Shown here piece by piece: positions 52,700 to 63,533 of a DNA stretch of 64,000 bases. Source of the stretch: Haliotis asinina (lineage: Eukaryota > Mollusca > Gastropoda > Lepetellida > Haliotidae); the NCBI RefSeq assembly GCF_037392515.1, contig NC_090280.1:60091504-60155503 (forward strand), given 5' to 3'. The position numbers and the translations under genes are program-made. A model generated the notes under the pieces. It worked only from the letters and a program-made list of their open reading frames with translations, was not told where the DNA came from and made no database searches. The stretch's first letter is position 1; each line of letters begins with the position of its first letter.

Positions 52700-53300
52700 G
52701 GTGTCATTTCACTGCAGAGGGGCCCAAAATGGGTTTTTTGTTACCATGAAAAGTAACAAGGAGTCTGAAATATCACTGTGCCATAATGACTTATTTACAA
52801 CTGTCAATTTATTTACATACAAATTACAGCAGTTTTACGACAGGTAGTCATGCTGGAAAACATGTCAATGTCAATCATAATGTTTTAACCTCAAGGGGCC
52901 CAATTAGGGTTGCAAAACATTGTTAAGTCAATTACTTGCCAATTGTGTCCCCAAAACTCAGTCATTTTTCACAGCATTCTTTGCAAATGTAATCCATGGG
53001 TCAATTTTACAACATGCAAGCATGATAACCAATCATGTTGTACTAAGAATCACAGGGGCCTGTTTTGGGTAAAGCTACATTTTGGGCACAGCTTCATTTT
53101 AACTAGTAAGTGTTACAAGTCAGCATTTACAACCAGTTTTAGCAAATACACAGTTAACATCTCAATCATCGTATGTTATTACAATAACCAATCATGTTGC
53201 ACTAAAAATCACAAATCTTGACCTCAAAGGGGCCCATTTCGGGTGCAATTTCATTGTCAGCACAGGTTCATATTAACAATTTCATTGTCACCACAGGTTC
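52700..53300. repeat. Tandem ~170-bp repeat with GGGGCCC block
   Basis: AGGGGCCCAAAATGGG, AGGGGCCCAATTAGGG, AGGGGCCTGTTTTGGG and AGGGGCCCATTTCGGG lie near 52718, 52894, 53053 and 53226. ATAACCAATCATGTTGYACTAA precedes the third block (53026) and recurs at 53180. Diverged head-to-tail units. Confidence 0.75.
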
Positions 53301-53734
53301 ATATTAACACCATGCAAGTGTTAAAGTCAGTATTCAAAAGACTTCACAGAGTAATTATTCACAACTTATCCACTTTAAAGATACAAAACATCCACTATTA
53401 CTCTTCATTCACACAGTCATCAATCTCAGTTTCTGATTCATTGTCAAGAACTGTAGTATTCAAGAGGGTAAAAACCTAAAGTAGATCAAAATATGTAAAA
53501 TATGAATTTTAAAATATTGGGAACAAAGGAAACTAGACTGACTTGAAAAGGTGAATGGTCCGTGTCTTAATAAAGAAATTTACATGATGTTAATTAAAGT
53601 TTGTTTCAACAATGTACATAGATTACCAAACTGCAGAAAAAAATCACAATATTTGCATTTGATATGAAACAGTTAAGTTAAACATTGTAGACTGGATAAA
53701 CCAACTTTGAAAAAAAAAAGAAAGAAAAGTTACA

Positions 53735-53805
53735 TGGATTTGAACCTGCATGTCTGATAGCAAAAGAAAAATCAACAGTCCACAATTGCTACCATTAGTC
53801 CACAT
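53735..53805 (-). tRNA. tRNA-Gln-like pseudogene or SINE head
   Basis: On the minus strand ACTAATGGTAGCAATTGTGG resembles the A-box half of tRNA-Gln, and GGTTCAAATCC is a good B box; a T run follows, as for a polymerase III terminator. The acceptor stems do not pair, and the middle has an inserted TTTTTCTTTTG stretch, so it cannot be a working tRNA. Confidence 0.35.
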
Positions 53806-53929
53806 ATTCCTTTATCTCACAAAGCTTATATAATTACACTTAACAACTATGTATGACTTGACGTCTGTTTGTGTTCATCATCTGCCTGACCTTGATACAA
53901 TGTTCTTATTGTAGCTAAAAAAATCCTTT

Positions 53930-55216
53930 TCATACATCTGCCAAAAAACTGTCAGATGATTTCAAATATGTGGGGGTCAGGCTGCTATGTCATCTTCTGA
54001 TGACTCTTGTTTATTCAGTCAGGTTCTCCCCCTCAGGTGGTGGTATTCGATATCACTACGTCTCAGTCCAGACCGTCAGCATAAATCACTATTTCACAAG
54101 CACCTGTTATGATAAGGGTCTTGGATCCAAGTGAGGGTTTGGGTGAACCTCTAACTGGCGTGCTGGTCTTACTGTTTGGGAATGAATTCAACAAGAGTTC
54201 GAAGTCTCATGAAGCTCATTACAATTTTATTTGCATGAACAGAATAACAGAGTGGCCACAGAGAGTCGGTACAACCCTCTGGACTGAGGGCTAGGGCTGA
54301 AACCATACGTTCTTACCATGGTACGGTACGTATTGTGGTACAAGGCCTTCGCTTTGGTCTGTTTCAGTTCCATATCTGAGAATGTACTTCCGGTAAAATA
54401 GTGACTCTCTAGCAAAGCACATACAAACTGTGCTGCAAATAGGTTTGTGCAACAGAGAGAAAATCACCAGTCTGCCTGTATGTGATTGAAGTGAGCAAAG
54501 GTTGGCATCGTACTAACCTTGCTTTGGTTGAAAAAACTTTTTCATGTCAAATTAAAATATCGCCACCATTAAAAAGGTACACACACATTTTGTCCCTGGG
54601 ATGTGCTCTCAGATTTCCAACCCTATATTTAATAATTACTCATGTGAAATATATTTTATTCAATATTTGAAGCACCACTCAGATTGTTCTTTGCCACCAT
54701 TACCCATGCCATCTTCTGATTTTACTCCAGTGCACTGCTCGCTTATGTATCCAGTGTGTTGTCAAATAGCAAGCATCCCTTTGCCCGGATTTTATGGGTT
54801 GGGACATGTCTGGTTAACCGAAGAGTGTGTTGTCTGGATTTTGTCACTGTGCTATTGTGGGTAACATTTGCAATGGTGGACCACTATTTGTTTACAGGAA
54901 CCTTGATGATGACTATGAAGTGCCCTGACAGTGGTCCCACGAAGCGGATAACTGTCCCAGCATTGAATTGTCAGTGATGATGAACGGGGCAATTCCTGGT
55001 AAGAGTGATAATGTTGACATTTTTGAGACAGCTTAGGGGGACAGCATCAACTATGGCCTCTCCAATATTTTCTGTGTCTGCACATCAGGAGTGGTGGTGC
55101 TCAAGTTTTGAACTCACCTTCTCCGGTGCTCCATTGCCATCTCCAATGGTGGCTGGTCAAGTTGATAGTTAGTGTCAACCAGCCGTCTGATTTGTTCGGA
55201 TACTGCTGCAGTAGTG
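53930..55216. repeat. Segmental duplication block (D), paralogue of 17930-18660
   Basis: 54400-55020 matches 17930-18660 in order, and 55140-55210 matches 21030-21090. The first 100 bases (GATGACTCTTGTTTATTC) match the front of block C at 42620. ORFs here (54601-54977) are not conserved in frame with the B copy. Confidence 0.7.
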
Positions 55217-57022
55217 TGTGTAGTATAGATAATGGGGTCTTTAGGCTGCAGGGCCAAATCGCCTGCAGATTTGCAGAGAAATCTAGGGTACACTCACACC
55301 TAGTACTAATTAATAGGAATACATTCGTTTGTGAAAAAACGTCCACATCTAACTATGAAGTACCGCACTAATGTTTCACCTCACTGGGTGTACCTCCAAT
55401 TACAAATAAAAAGTACAGCGTATAGAATGCCCGGAACCAAACTACCGCGGGAAGCTTGTGCTGAGATCAGGTCAGGTCAAGGAAAAATATCACATATCAC
55501 AAACTGGATATATGAAAATCTGAGGGGCCTCAGATGATGGAATCTTCCTTTCACTACCCACTACGTAGACTGCTTCTGAAGTAGAAAAAATTGTAGGTGC
55601 CCCACATGTATTTCTCTCTGACTGAGAGAAACAAATCCTGGATACATCTCCTTCGAATGATACCAAATTCCAAAACAATTTCTAGAACTCTGTTTGTGCA
55701 TATTCCATGAGTATGTTGAAAATGGAGAGGTAATTGATTTCGTTCACCTCTTCCAACCAATAAAATTTCATACAGTAAATAGAAAACTGTGAGTTATACT
55801 CTCAAAACTGCTTGGAACCTGAGAATAAATGCTCATTTTGTTTCATGTTTTTTCGTCTGCATCCAGTCCATGTAGAAAAAAAATATCATGTATTTTTCCA
55901 CAGAACCTATTCTCGCCAAAGATCTGGAAGCATCAACTCAACTTCTCTATCATCTTTCTCTTTCGATGTGGGTGAGTGGCCACCGACCGTAGGTGTTTTA
56001 TCCCACCGAAGTCTCGAATTGTTTCTTGTATCTTGTACCCATAGACTGGAAACGTTTCTCCACTCAGTGAATTGAGAAGCAGCAACAGTCTATTCTTCCC
56101 TTCGTATTTGGCTATGGCAAACTTTTTGCTTGTGTAGACTCCTTCCGGAACCTCAGGAGCTTTTCTATGTTTACTGCATGGTGGTGCTGCTACTTCCAAC
56201 CCTTTTGGTCCATCGTAGTTTGGTAATTGATGAAGCATATTTTCCAATTTAAACCCTTGAGTGGGTTCTGGTTCACCTGATTGTAGCAGGAAAATACATT
56301 GATCATTCTTACATGGGCAATTCTTTGCTAAATGTCTAACGAGTTTTATATACTGTAGGGCCCATCCTGCACAGGCTCCATCATACAAATTTTCTATATT
56401 TTGGAAAAATCCATGTATGATTAGGCATTCTGGAACCTCAAGTGGGAGACGTTCATGAGGTGTGTAGTCTATATCTTTATTTTTCCATAAAATACATTGC
56501 TTGTGAACAAAATCAATTACGTCTCCATTTTTCAACATACTCACTGAACATGCACAAATAGAGTTCTAGAAATTGTTTTGGAATTTGGTATCATTCGTAG
56601 AAGATGTATCACGATCGCTCCAGGATTTGTTTCTCTCGGTCAGAGAGAAATACATGTGGGGCACCCACACATTTTTTCTACTTCAGAAGCGCTCTGCGTA
56701 TGGGGTAGTGAAAGGAAGCCTCCATCATCTGAGGCCCCTCAGATTTTCATATATCGAGCTTGTGATATGTGATATTTTTCTTTGCTTCTCGAACAGATGA
56801 ATTACCATTTTATACACTTTACTGTTTTTATTTTTAATTGGAGGTACACCCAGTGAGGTGAAACCTTAGTGGGGTAAATCATAGTTATATGTAGACCCTT
56901 TTTTTTCGCAAATGAATGTGTTCGTATTTATTAGTACTAGGTGTGAGTGTACCCTGGATTTCTCTGCAAATTTGCAGGTGATTTGGCCCCACAGCCTAAA
57001 ACCCCATGACCTTATACGACTG
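55217..57022. mobile_element. 1.8-kb transposon with ~0.5-kb terminal inverted repeats
   Basis: The arms 55217-55747 and 56513-57022 are inverse over their length: GGGTCTTTAGGCTGCAGGGC against the right end near 56990, AACTGGATATATGAAAATCT against its inverse near 56750, and TTGTGCATATTCCATGAGTA near the inner ends. The paralogous block at 21080-21095 lacks the insertion. It contains one 203-residue ORF and no recognised transposase. The target duplication is not clear; GTGTG is present at both borders. Confidence 0.85.
55933..56544 (-). CDS. Unrecognised 203-residue protein inside the inverted-repeat element
   Basis: The ORF starts MSMLKNGDVIDFVHKQCILW; its first ten codons lie within the right inverted arm, so a homologous but frameshifted start exists in the left arm near 55709. 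It contains a cysteine cluster (LAKNCPCKNDQCIFLLQ), a proline-rich turn (KHRKAPEVPEGVYTSKKFAI) and a basic end (THPHRKRKMIEKLS). It has no signal peptide or membrane segment. I do not recognise the family. Its position suggests a mobile-element protein, or a fragment of one captured between long repeats. It is open from ATG to stop, but expression is not shown. Confidence 0.5.
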   Translation of the reverse strand: MSMLKNGDVIDFVHKQCILWKNKDIDYTPHERLPLEVPECLIIHGFFQNIENLYDGACAGWALQYIKLVRHLAKNCPCKNDQCIFLLQSGEPEPTQGFKLENMLHQLPNYDGPKGLEVAAPPCSKHRKAPEVPEGVYTSKKFAIAKYEGKNRLLLLLNSLSGETFPVYGYKIQETIRDFGGIKHLRSVATHPHRKRKMIEKLS

Positions 57023-58190
57023 TGTGGTATGTCAACAGTCAGCCAAACCATTCCTGACAGAGTGGAGGGTGCATCTGCAGTGGCGGGTGAATTTGCAGAT
57101 CTTCTAGACTCACTTTTTTCCTTTGTCAAGCCTGACAATGGATCTATTCTATTTTGCAATGTTATTATGTGATTAAACTGATCATTGATAGGTCTAATTA
57201 TGCTCACATGAAGACATAAGTTAATTATTTCAGTACAGTGTTTTTAAGCTATGGTGTGCTAATGACATTATTTGGACTGAATGGAATACTAATCAAATGT
57301 ATCATCCAAAACTGCCTTCCACAGGAGATCTCGCTTGTGTGAGATCATTGTTTTGACAGTAGATTTTGTACTATGACCAGAAACTGCTATGATGTCATGA
57401 AGTTGATGATGGCACAATGCTATAACCTTGCTGCACTGCAAATCTAATGGCAGTACAGTGTTGAGAAATGTACATTTTTCATTCATGAAGAATGAATTTG
57501 GATGGTAAATAGAATCTCCTCCTCCTCGTGTCTACAGGTATCAATTATATCAACACTTGTTGATAAAGATAGAAATATCCTTGGCAAGCCTCAAATATTT
57601 GGTATTTTATCAACTTGTGTTGATATATTTGATATCAGTAGACACTTGGGTGAGATTCTCTGTATATTCATCGCTTTGAACCACCTCCATCTGTAGACCA
57701 CATTGCAGTACATCTATTTAGTTTTTGACAGGATGAAGATCAAATCATAGCCTTTAGGTATACCATCAGTAAGAGAGTATGCCAAACAGCTGAATACAAT
57801 CCATTGTACAACTGTAGAGAGAACAAGTATACATCTTGTCATTAAGAGTTCAAATGGTTCCTACCTAGTTGTAATGAGAGTGTGATGACATTCCCTGTTT
57901 TCAGGTTACACCATAGCACCAACAGCTTAATGATGGAAGTTGAAAGCAATCCACTGAATTCCTTCCCTGTCACTGAAACAAATGAAGTCTGTTAAAGACA
58001 TTTGCTGGAAATAAAAGATGTCCATAAAACATATTTATTGACACCACTGAACTATGTGATGTCAAGAGATAACATATCATTGGAACCCTGGAAACTGGTG
58101 ATCTCATCAAGGAACCTGTAACTGGAACCATGAAAATAGATAGTTTGGAGAATCCCTAATGAAACCTAGAAGAACCAAGTGATCCAGTGG
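57023..58190. repeat. ZNF upstream block (D)
   Basis: 57023-57120 continues the site flank matched at 21095-21170. 57130-57530 matches 25110-25520. The hairpin element lies at 57530-57645. 57650-58190 matches the exon-bearing block of B and C, with the acceptor-like CCCTGTTTTCAG at 57893-57904. Confidence 0.7.
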
Positions 58191-58612
58191 ACTCAGTGTG
58201 CTGAATGGCAGAAAACATTTACACAATCAGCTGATCTTCAGACATGTGAAGATTCACAGTGAAATCAAACCTCATCAGTGCATTGTGTGAGAGAAAATAT
58301 TTACACATTCAATTAATCTTCAGAAACACTTGAGGATTCAAAGTGGAATCAAGCCTTATGAATGTTTTGAATGTGGGAAAATATATACACATTCAAGTAG
58401 TTTGCAGGAACACATGACGATGAGAAAACATGTACACAATCAAGTAGTCTGCAGACATACATGAGAATTCATATTGGAATCAAGCCTTATGCATGTATTG
58501 AATGTGGGAAACCGTAGAACAATGTCAGGTTATCTTCAGAAACACATGAGAGTGACAATGGAACCCTTATGAATATGTTGAATGTGGAAGAAGATTTACA
58601 TAATCAGGACCT
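58190..58612 (+). pseudogene. Decayed older finger cluster before unit D
   Basis: Finger relics are homologous to 43331-43774 and to the start of unit B. It shares with B the change of a Cys codon to TGA in the CIVCEK finger (58286-58292), but C does not. Deletions remove one or two fingers (CACATGACGATGAGAAAACA). Confidence 0.7.
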
Positions 58613-59040
58613 GGTTGTATCAAACTTTAATAAGCATTAACATGCCATTAAATGTTCATTAACTAATGTATCATTGAAAATCTCTTGTACAAACATTTCA
58701 ATGGTGTCATGTTGTCACGAAACTTGAAGTATCCAATATGGCGGAAACATTACTTCAGTATTCGTGTTTGGAATGATTGAGATGTGTCTCTCCACAGCTA
58801 TTGAAATATTTTTTTTTGTTCTTAAGTTTAGAGATGCCATTTAGACAGATGACCAAGAGTAGCGCTTTAGAGTAGTGTTTACTTTGGGGAATTGTGGGAA
58901 ATATTTAGCGGAATCAACAAAGTTCATGAAAATATTTACATTAGGACGCCATTAGATAATGTTGTGCAAATAAGTGTTTGATACAACTACTTTAATGGTG
59001 CCATTAACTAATGATGCATTAAGGATTCTATGTGTCTACT
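58613..59040 (+). promoter_or_regulatory. Conserved upstream module of zinc-finger unit D
   Basis: It is homologous to 43775-44211 and 1-475. It keeps the GTTGTATCAAAC and GTTTGATACAAC pair (58614 and about 58975) and the CATTAA clusters. Some internal stretches (about 58760-58830) are shortened. Confidence 0.5.
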
Positions 59041-60210
59041 ATGAGTTTAATGTTGACATTAGTTAAAGAGGCAATGATTCAATTGGATCCAGATCATATG
59101 CAGACACACATGAAGGTTCATGGTAGAATGAAACCCCATCAGTGTATTGTGTGTGAAAAAACATTTACACGTTCAAGTCATCTTCAGAAACATATGAGAA
59201 CTCACAGTGGAGTCAAGCCTTATGAATGTGTTGAATGTGGGAAAAAATTTACACAGTCAGGTAATCTGCAGGTACACTTGAGGATTCACAGTGGAGTCAA
59301 GCCTTTTGAATGTGTTGAATGTGGGAAAACATTTGCACACTTGAGTACTCTGCAGGTACACATGAGGATTCATAGTGGAATCAAGCCTTATGAATGTGTT
59401 GAATGTGGGAAAAAATTTGCACATTCGAGGAGTCTGCAGGCACATTTGAGGATTCACAGTGGAATCAAGCCCTATGAATGTGTTGAATGTGGGAAAAGGT
59501 TTACTCAATCAAGTACTCTGCAGGCACACATTAGGATTCACAAAGGAATCAAGCCTTTTGAATGTGTTGAATGTGGGAAAAGGTTTACTCAATCAAGTAG
59601 TTTAAAGGGACATATAAGGATACACACTGGAATCAAGCCTTATGAATGTGTTGAATGTGGGAAAAAATTTACACACTTGAGTACTCTGCAGGTACACTTG
59701 AGGATTCATAGTGGAATCAAGCCTTATGAATGTGTAGTATGTGGGAAAAAATTTACACAATCAAGTGATCTGCAGGTACACTTGAGGATGCATAGTGGAA
59801 TCAAGCCTTATGAATGTGTTGAATGTGGGAAAAAAATTACACGATTTAGTAACCTGCAGCGACACATGAGGATTCATAGTAGAATCAAGCCTTATGAACA
59901 CAGGAACAAAGATACACATTCAAGTAGTCTTTCAAGGCACACGAGGATTCACAGTGAAATCAAACCTCATCAGTGCATTGTGTGTGAGAAAACATTCACA
60001 CAATCAAGTGATCTGCAGAAGCACATGAGGATGCACACTGGAATCAAGCCTTATGAATGTGTTGAATGTGGGAAAAAGTTCACACGATCAGGTAATCTTA
60101 AGACACACATGAGAAGTCACAGTGGAATCAAGCCTTATAAATGTATTGAATGTGGGAAAAAATTTACACATTCGTGTAGTCTGCAGACTCACATGAAGAT
60201 TCACAGTTGA
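59041..60210 (+). CDS. C2H2 zinc-finger protein, unit D (12 good fingers plus one degenerate)
   Basis: About 389 residues. The first in-frame ATG is at 59041; the ATG homologous with units A and C is at 59050 (MLTLVKEAMIQLDPDHMQTH). Thirteen fingers follow; the tenth (YEHRNKDTHSSSLSRH) has lost both Cys, as in unit A's ninth. Contact positions vary ([77 protein letters not shown]). Linkers are HSGI/VKP, HKGIKP, HTGIKP and HSRIKP. The frame ends cleanly after the last His pair (MKIHS-stop). It is the best-preserved unit and has no effector domain. Confidence 0.8.
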   Translation: MSLMLTLVKEAMIQLDPDHMQTHMKVHGRMKPHQCIVCEKTFTRSSHLQKHMRTHSGVKPYECVECGKKFTQSGNLQVHLRIHSGVKPFECVECGKTFAHLSTLQVHMRIHSGIKPYECVECGKKFAHSRSLQAHLRIHSGIKPYECVECGKRFTQSSTLQAHIRIHKGIKPFECVECGKRFTQSSSLKGHIRIHTGIKPYECVECGKKFTHLSTLQVHLRIHSGIKPYECVVCGKKFTQSSDLQVHLRMHSGIKPYECVECGKKITRFSNLQRHMRIHSRIKPYEHRNKDTHSSSLSRHTRIHSEIKPHQCIVCEKTFTQSSDLQKHMRMHTGIKPYECVECGKKFTRSGNLKTHMRSHSGIKPYKCIECGKKFTHSCSLQTHMKIHS

Positions 60211-60864
60211 ATCAAGCATCATCAGTGCGTTGTGTGTGAGAATTTTACATAGTCAAGAAATCCAGTTTGAGGACTGTGTTGAAAGGATTTAGATTAACAG
60301 AAGAGGACATGCTTGAACATTTACAGTGTGGATTTTAAACATAGTGATTAACACTGTTGCTGTTTGCCATCCCTTTTAGACAAATGTATGCAGTTTTCAC
60401 AATGTCTTGCTCAATTAGACTCGGCACAGCAACAACACACAGGTCATTTCTATGTGGCAGCCAGGTGGAGAAGTCATTTTCAAAGGTGGTGTGTGTGTGT
60501 GCTTTTGTGTATGCGTGTCCCCCTGTTAGGAGTCAGTTGGGTAGGCAAGTGGGGTTGTGTGAGACAAGTTTGATTTTCACATGGGATTAATTCCCCACAA
60601 CGTGTGAAGCCAATTTCCGGTCTTCCCTGTTGTGATATTGATGAAATATTGCTAAAATCAGCAAGAAAGTAATCACTCACTTACTCAGTGTTCTTGTGTT
60701 AACATATTAAAAACAGAAATGTGATTGTACCAGTTTGTTTAAATCATGTGTGTTATGTACATACAATAATGACAAGTTTAACAAAGGAGGTACATAGAGT
60801 GACAGAATTTACCTCAACATGTTGATGTAACTTTACCTGCTAAAATCTCCTGTAACAGGTAACA
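60211..60864. repeat. ZNF 3' flank of unit D
   Basis: One more half finger (HQCVVCE with stop) lies at 60215-60245. The rest matches 28078-28454 and 45200-45650. The SINE 3' half is at 60570-60690. A GT-rich patch lies at 60488-60505. Confidence 0.7.
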
Positions 60865-61545
60865 AGTCATGACTGAGTGTCCTGTAACATGTGAAACATA
60901 ACTGGAAGAAGTGTCCTGCAAGATGTGAAACAACACTGGGCCATGTGTCCTGCACCATGTGAAACATAACTGGAAGAAGTGTCCTGCAACATGTGAAACA
61001 ACTGGAACATGTGAAACAACTGGAAGAAGTGTCCTGCAATATGTGAAACAACACTGGGCCAAGTGTCCTGCAACATGTGAAACATAACTGGAAGAAGTGT
61101 TCAGCAACATGTGAAACATAACTGGAAGAAGTGTCCAGCAACATGTGAAACATAACTGGAAGAAGTGTCCTGCAACTTGTGAAATGGGAATGGACTGAGT
61201 GTATGTACTGTAAGATATGAAGCATGACTGAAGGAAGTGTCTTGCAGTAAGTGAAACATTATTGGACTACGTGTACTGCAACATGTGAAACATGACTACA
61301 CCAAGTGTCCTGCAAGATGTGAAAGAACACTGGGCCAATCGCCCTGCAAGATGTGAAACATGACTGATCTAAGTCTCCTGCAAGATGTGAAACATGACTG
61401 ATCTAAGTGTCCATCAAGATGTGAAACATGACTGGCTAAGTGACCTGCAACATGTGAAACATAACTACACCAGTTGTCTTGCAAGATGTGAAACACGACT
61501 ACAAGTGTCTGGCAAGATGTGAAACAATAGTAGGCCAAGTGTAAC
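60865..61545. repeat. 34-bp minisatellite, array 3
   Basis: Same unit as arrays 1 and 2. The 3' part (61380-61545) matches array 1 variant for variant (ACTGGCTAAGTGACCTGCAA), which shows that B and D share this part. Confidence 0.9.
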
Positions 61546-61589
61546 AAACCAGAACAACAAAACAAAGATTCCAAGAAAACAATTTAGTT

Positions 61590-62130
61590 ACATCCCACAG
61601 TGTATATGGATCCTCAGTCACACTGCACACACACACATACACACACCACACACACATCTACTTAATAACTGCTGAAGTCAACCCCAGCATTGTAAAGTGA
61701 TGAAGTACTATCTGCTCTGTGCTGTGAGGTGAATTTATACCATGTATGCACATGCATTTTATCTTTGCTGTTTTGATGCAAAGTGGTCAAGAGGTGTGTT
61801 TGGGCGTTGATTTTGATCAGAATCAAACCATTGTTGTTGGCAAAAACTATGGGCAATTTGCATTTGGTTATATTTTCTTATGTTAATATAAAGTAAACAA
61901 AATTTGCAAGAGAAAGTTTCTTTTGCATGTCAGTATGCTTAATATCTAATTGATTCCTGTTTCTTCTAAATACCTATTATATATACTGCATTTAAGTAAA
62001 GTTTGTTGGTAAAAGTTCACACATTTCCTCTAACTGATCATGGTCTTGTTAATCCATCTGGCTGTTCAACATCTGGATATCAGTCAGTACAGTCCATCGA
62101 CTGCCATCATCAGATTGTCCGATTTTTCAC
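61590..62130. repeat. Shared downstream block, paralogue of 28970-29420
   Basis: It holds a CA microsatellite (61620-61660) that B lacks and then the conserved GATCAGAATCAAACCATTGT and GGGCAATTTGCATTTGGTTA stretches. No gene. Confidence 0.7.
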
Positions 62131-62480
62131 TCTTCTGTCTTCATGTAGTCCATGTGGTTGTTCACCCTCCTTGTACCATCAGTCCATCTGCTGTTCACCC
62201 TCCTTGTACCATCAGTCCATGTGGTTGTTCACCCTCCTTGTACCATCAGTCCATCTGCTGTTCACCCTCCTTGTACCATCAGTCCATGTGGTTGTTCACC
62301 CTCCTTGTACCACCAGTCCATCCAATTGTTCACCTTCCTTGTTCCCTCAGTCCATCCGACTGTTCATCCTCCTGGTACAATCAGACCATCCACTGTTCTT
62401 CCTCCTTATACTGACAGTCCATCTGACTCACCCTCCTGGCACCATCAGTCTATCCGGCTGCACTCCCTCCTGGGACTGTC
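62130..62480. repeat. 33/34-bp minisatellite
   Basis: ACCATCAGTCCATCTGCTGT + TCACCCTCCTTGT repeats about ten times, first homogeneous, later diverged. The period alternates between 33 and 34, and the three overlapping ORFs (62003-62551) are products of the array. Confidence 0.9.
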
Positions 62481-63024
62481 AGTCCATTTACACCTGGTTC
62501 CTTCATTCTTCTAGCAGGAGCAGAGTAACTACAACACAAGTATATTCATAAACTATACTTGTGTTTCAATGAAGCTTTGTTTAACATTGCTACCAGATCA
62601 TAGTCTCAGTAAAGGTGATATCCAGATTTTACAAGTGTATTTGAATAAGAAATATTAGTGTATCTTAAAGTTAATGTATGTACACACACACCATGAACTG
62701 TGTATCACCGCTGCAAGACTACAATTCACAGAATGCACTCGCAAAACTACATCTATGTGCGGAATACACATCAAAGCTTTAAACATTATGAATCCTGTCC
62801 ATGGTAACTTAAACCATACAACACATTTAAAGACACTTTTAAGCATGAGTAATTCTAACTTTGGAACATGTTGAAACATAACTTGCACACTCCAGCTCAC
62901 TACATCCACACGCCATGTCTACAGTCCACACCACGTATACTGTTTCCCATATGCACTCCTTGACCCTTGTATAATACATATCAAACCATCCGTGTTGCAT
63001 TTGGTTCATCAGTTACTGATCTTG
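62481..63024. other. No gene recognised
   Basis: Opposite-strand ORFs (62655-62909, 62674-62874) overlap and have no domain. An inverted AACATGTTGAAACATA motif shows weak similarity to the minisatellite. Confidence 0.4.
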
Positions 63025-63380
63025 ACACCAAGTGCCCAGCAAGATGTGAACCAAGACTATATTGAGTGTCCTGGAATATGTGAAACGGGACTGATACAAG
63101 TGTCCTGAAAGATGTGGAACATCACTGGACTATGTGTCCACTGTGTCATGCAACATGTAAACATGACCTGATGATGTGTTGAGGAAACGATAATATGTTA
63201 GCTATTGGAGTTTTTACATTGTGTAGTACGATCAACAGTTTAATCACAATGAAAAAGACATGAATGTGAAATTATCGTAAAATCAATGTTGATTTAAATG
63301 AGATTAACTTCTGCAGATCAGACATGAAGGAGGAAAGACAGGATTCAAAATGCAAGAATTATCATCTAAATGTTTTAAGT
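63025..63380. repeat. Short 34-bp array and shared block, paralogue of 46380-46720
   Basis: Four minisatellite units (63025-63160) are followed by GTAAACATGACCTGATGATG and the stretch to TTCAAAATGCAAGAATTATC. This places the end of the D unit. Confidence 0.7.
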
Positions 63381-63394
63381 CTTTGAAGGGCATT

Positions 63395-63500
63395 TAGAAG
63401 TGAAATACATAAGAATGAAGAATTTTATGGATATCAAATTCTTTATAATGAGAACACAACGTTTCGGAGTTAATGCTTACTCCTTCATCAGGTGAATGAG
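63395..63500 (-). mobile_element. Penelope-like terminal motif with hammerhead-like core
   Basis: On the minus strand CTGATGA, a 5-bp stem (GGAGT...ACTCC) and GAAACG follow each other at 63492-63451. This is the order of the hammerhead ribozyme core and resembles sequence often found at ends of Penelope-like retroelements. An extra A lies before the stem, and I cannot find partners for helices I and III. The adjacent AAGAATTT/AAATTCTT pair is also usual for such ends. No coding part is present. Confidence 0.4.
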
Positions 63501-63533
63501 AAGCGGGTACAGAGCTACAGATGATGGGATATG

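Noticed and set aside
62003..62551. Three overlapping plus ORFs of 120-182 residues with CSPSLYHQS repeats
   Set aside because: They are products of the 33/34-bp minisatellite with no start context or domain.
63395..63500. Complete hammerhead ribozyme
   Set aside because: The core order is present, but helices I and III have no partners in the surrounding 150 bases, so only a degenerate or partial motif is claimed.
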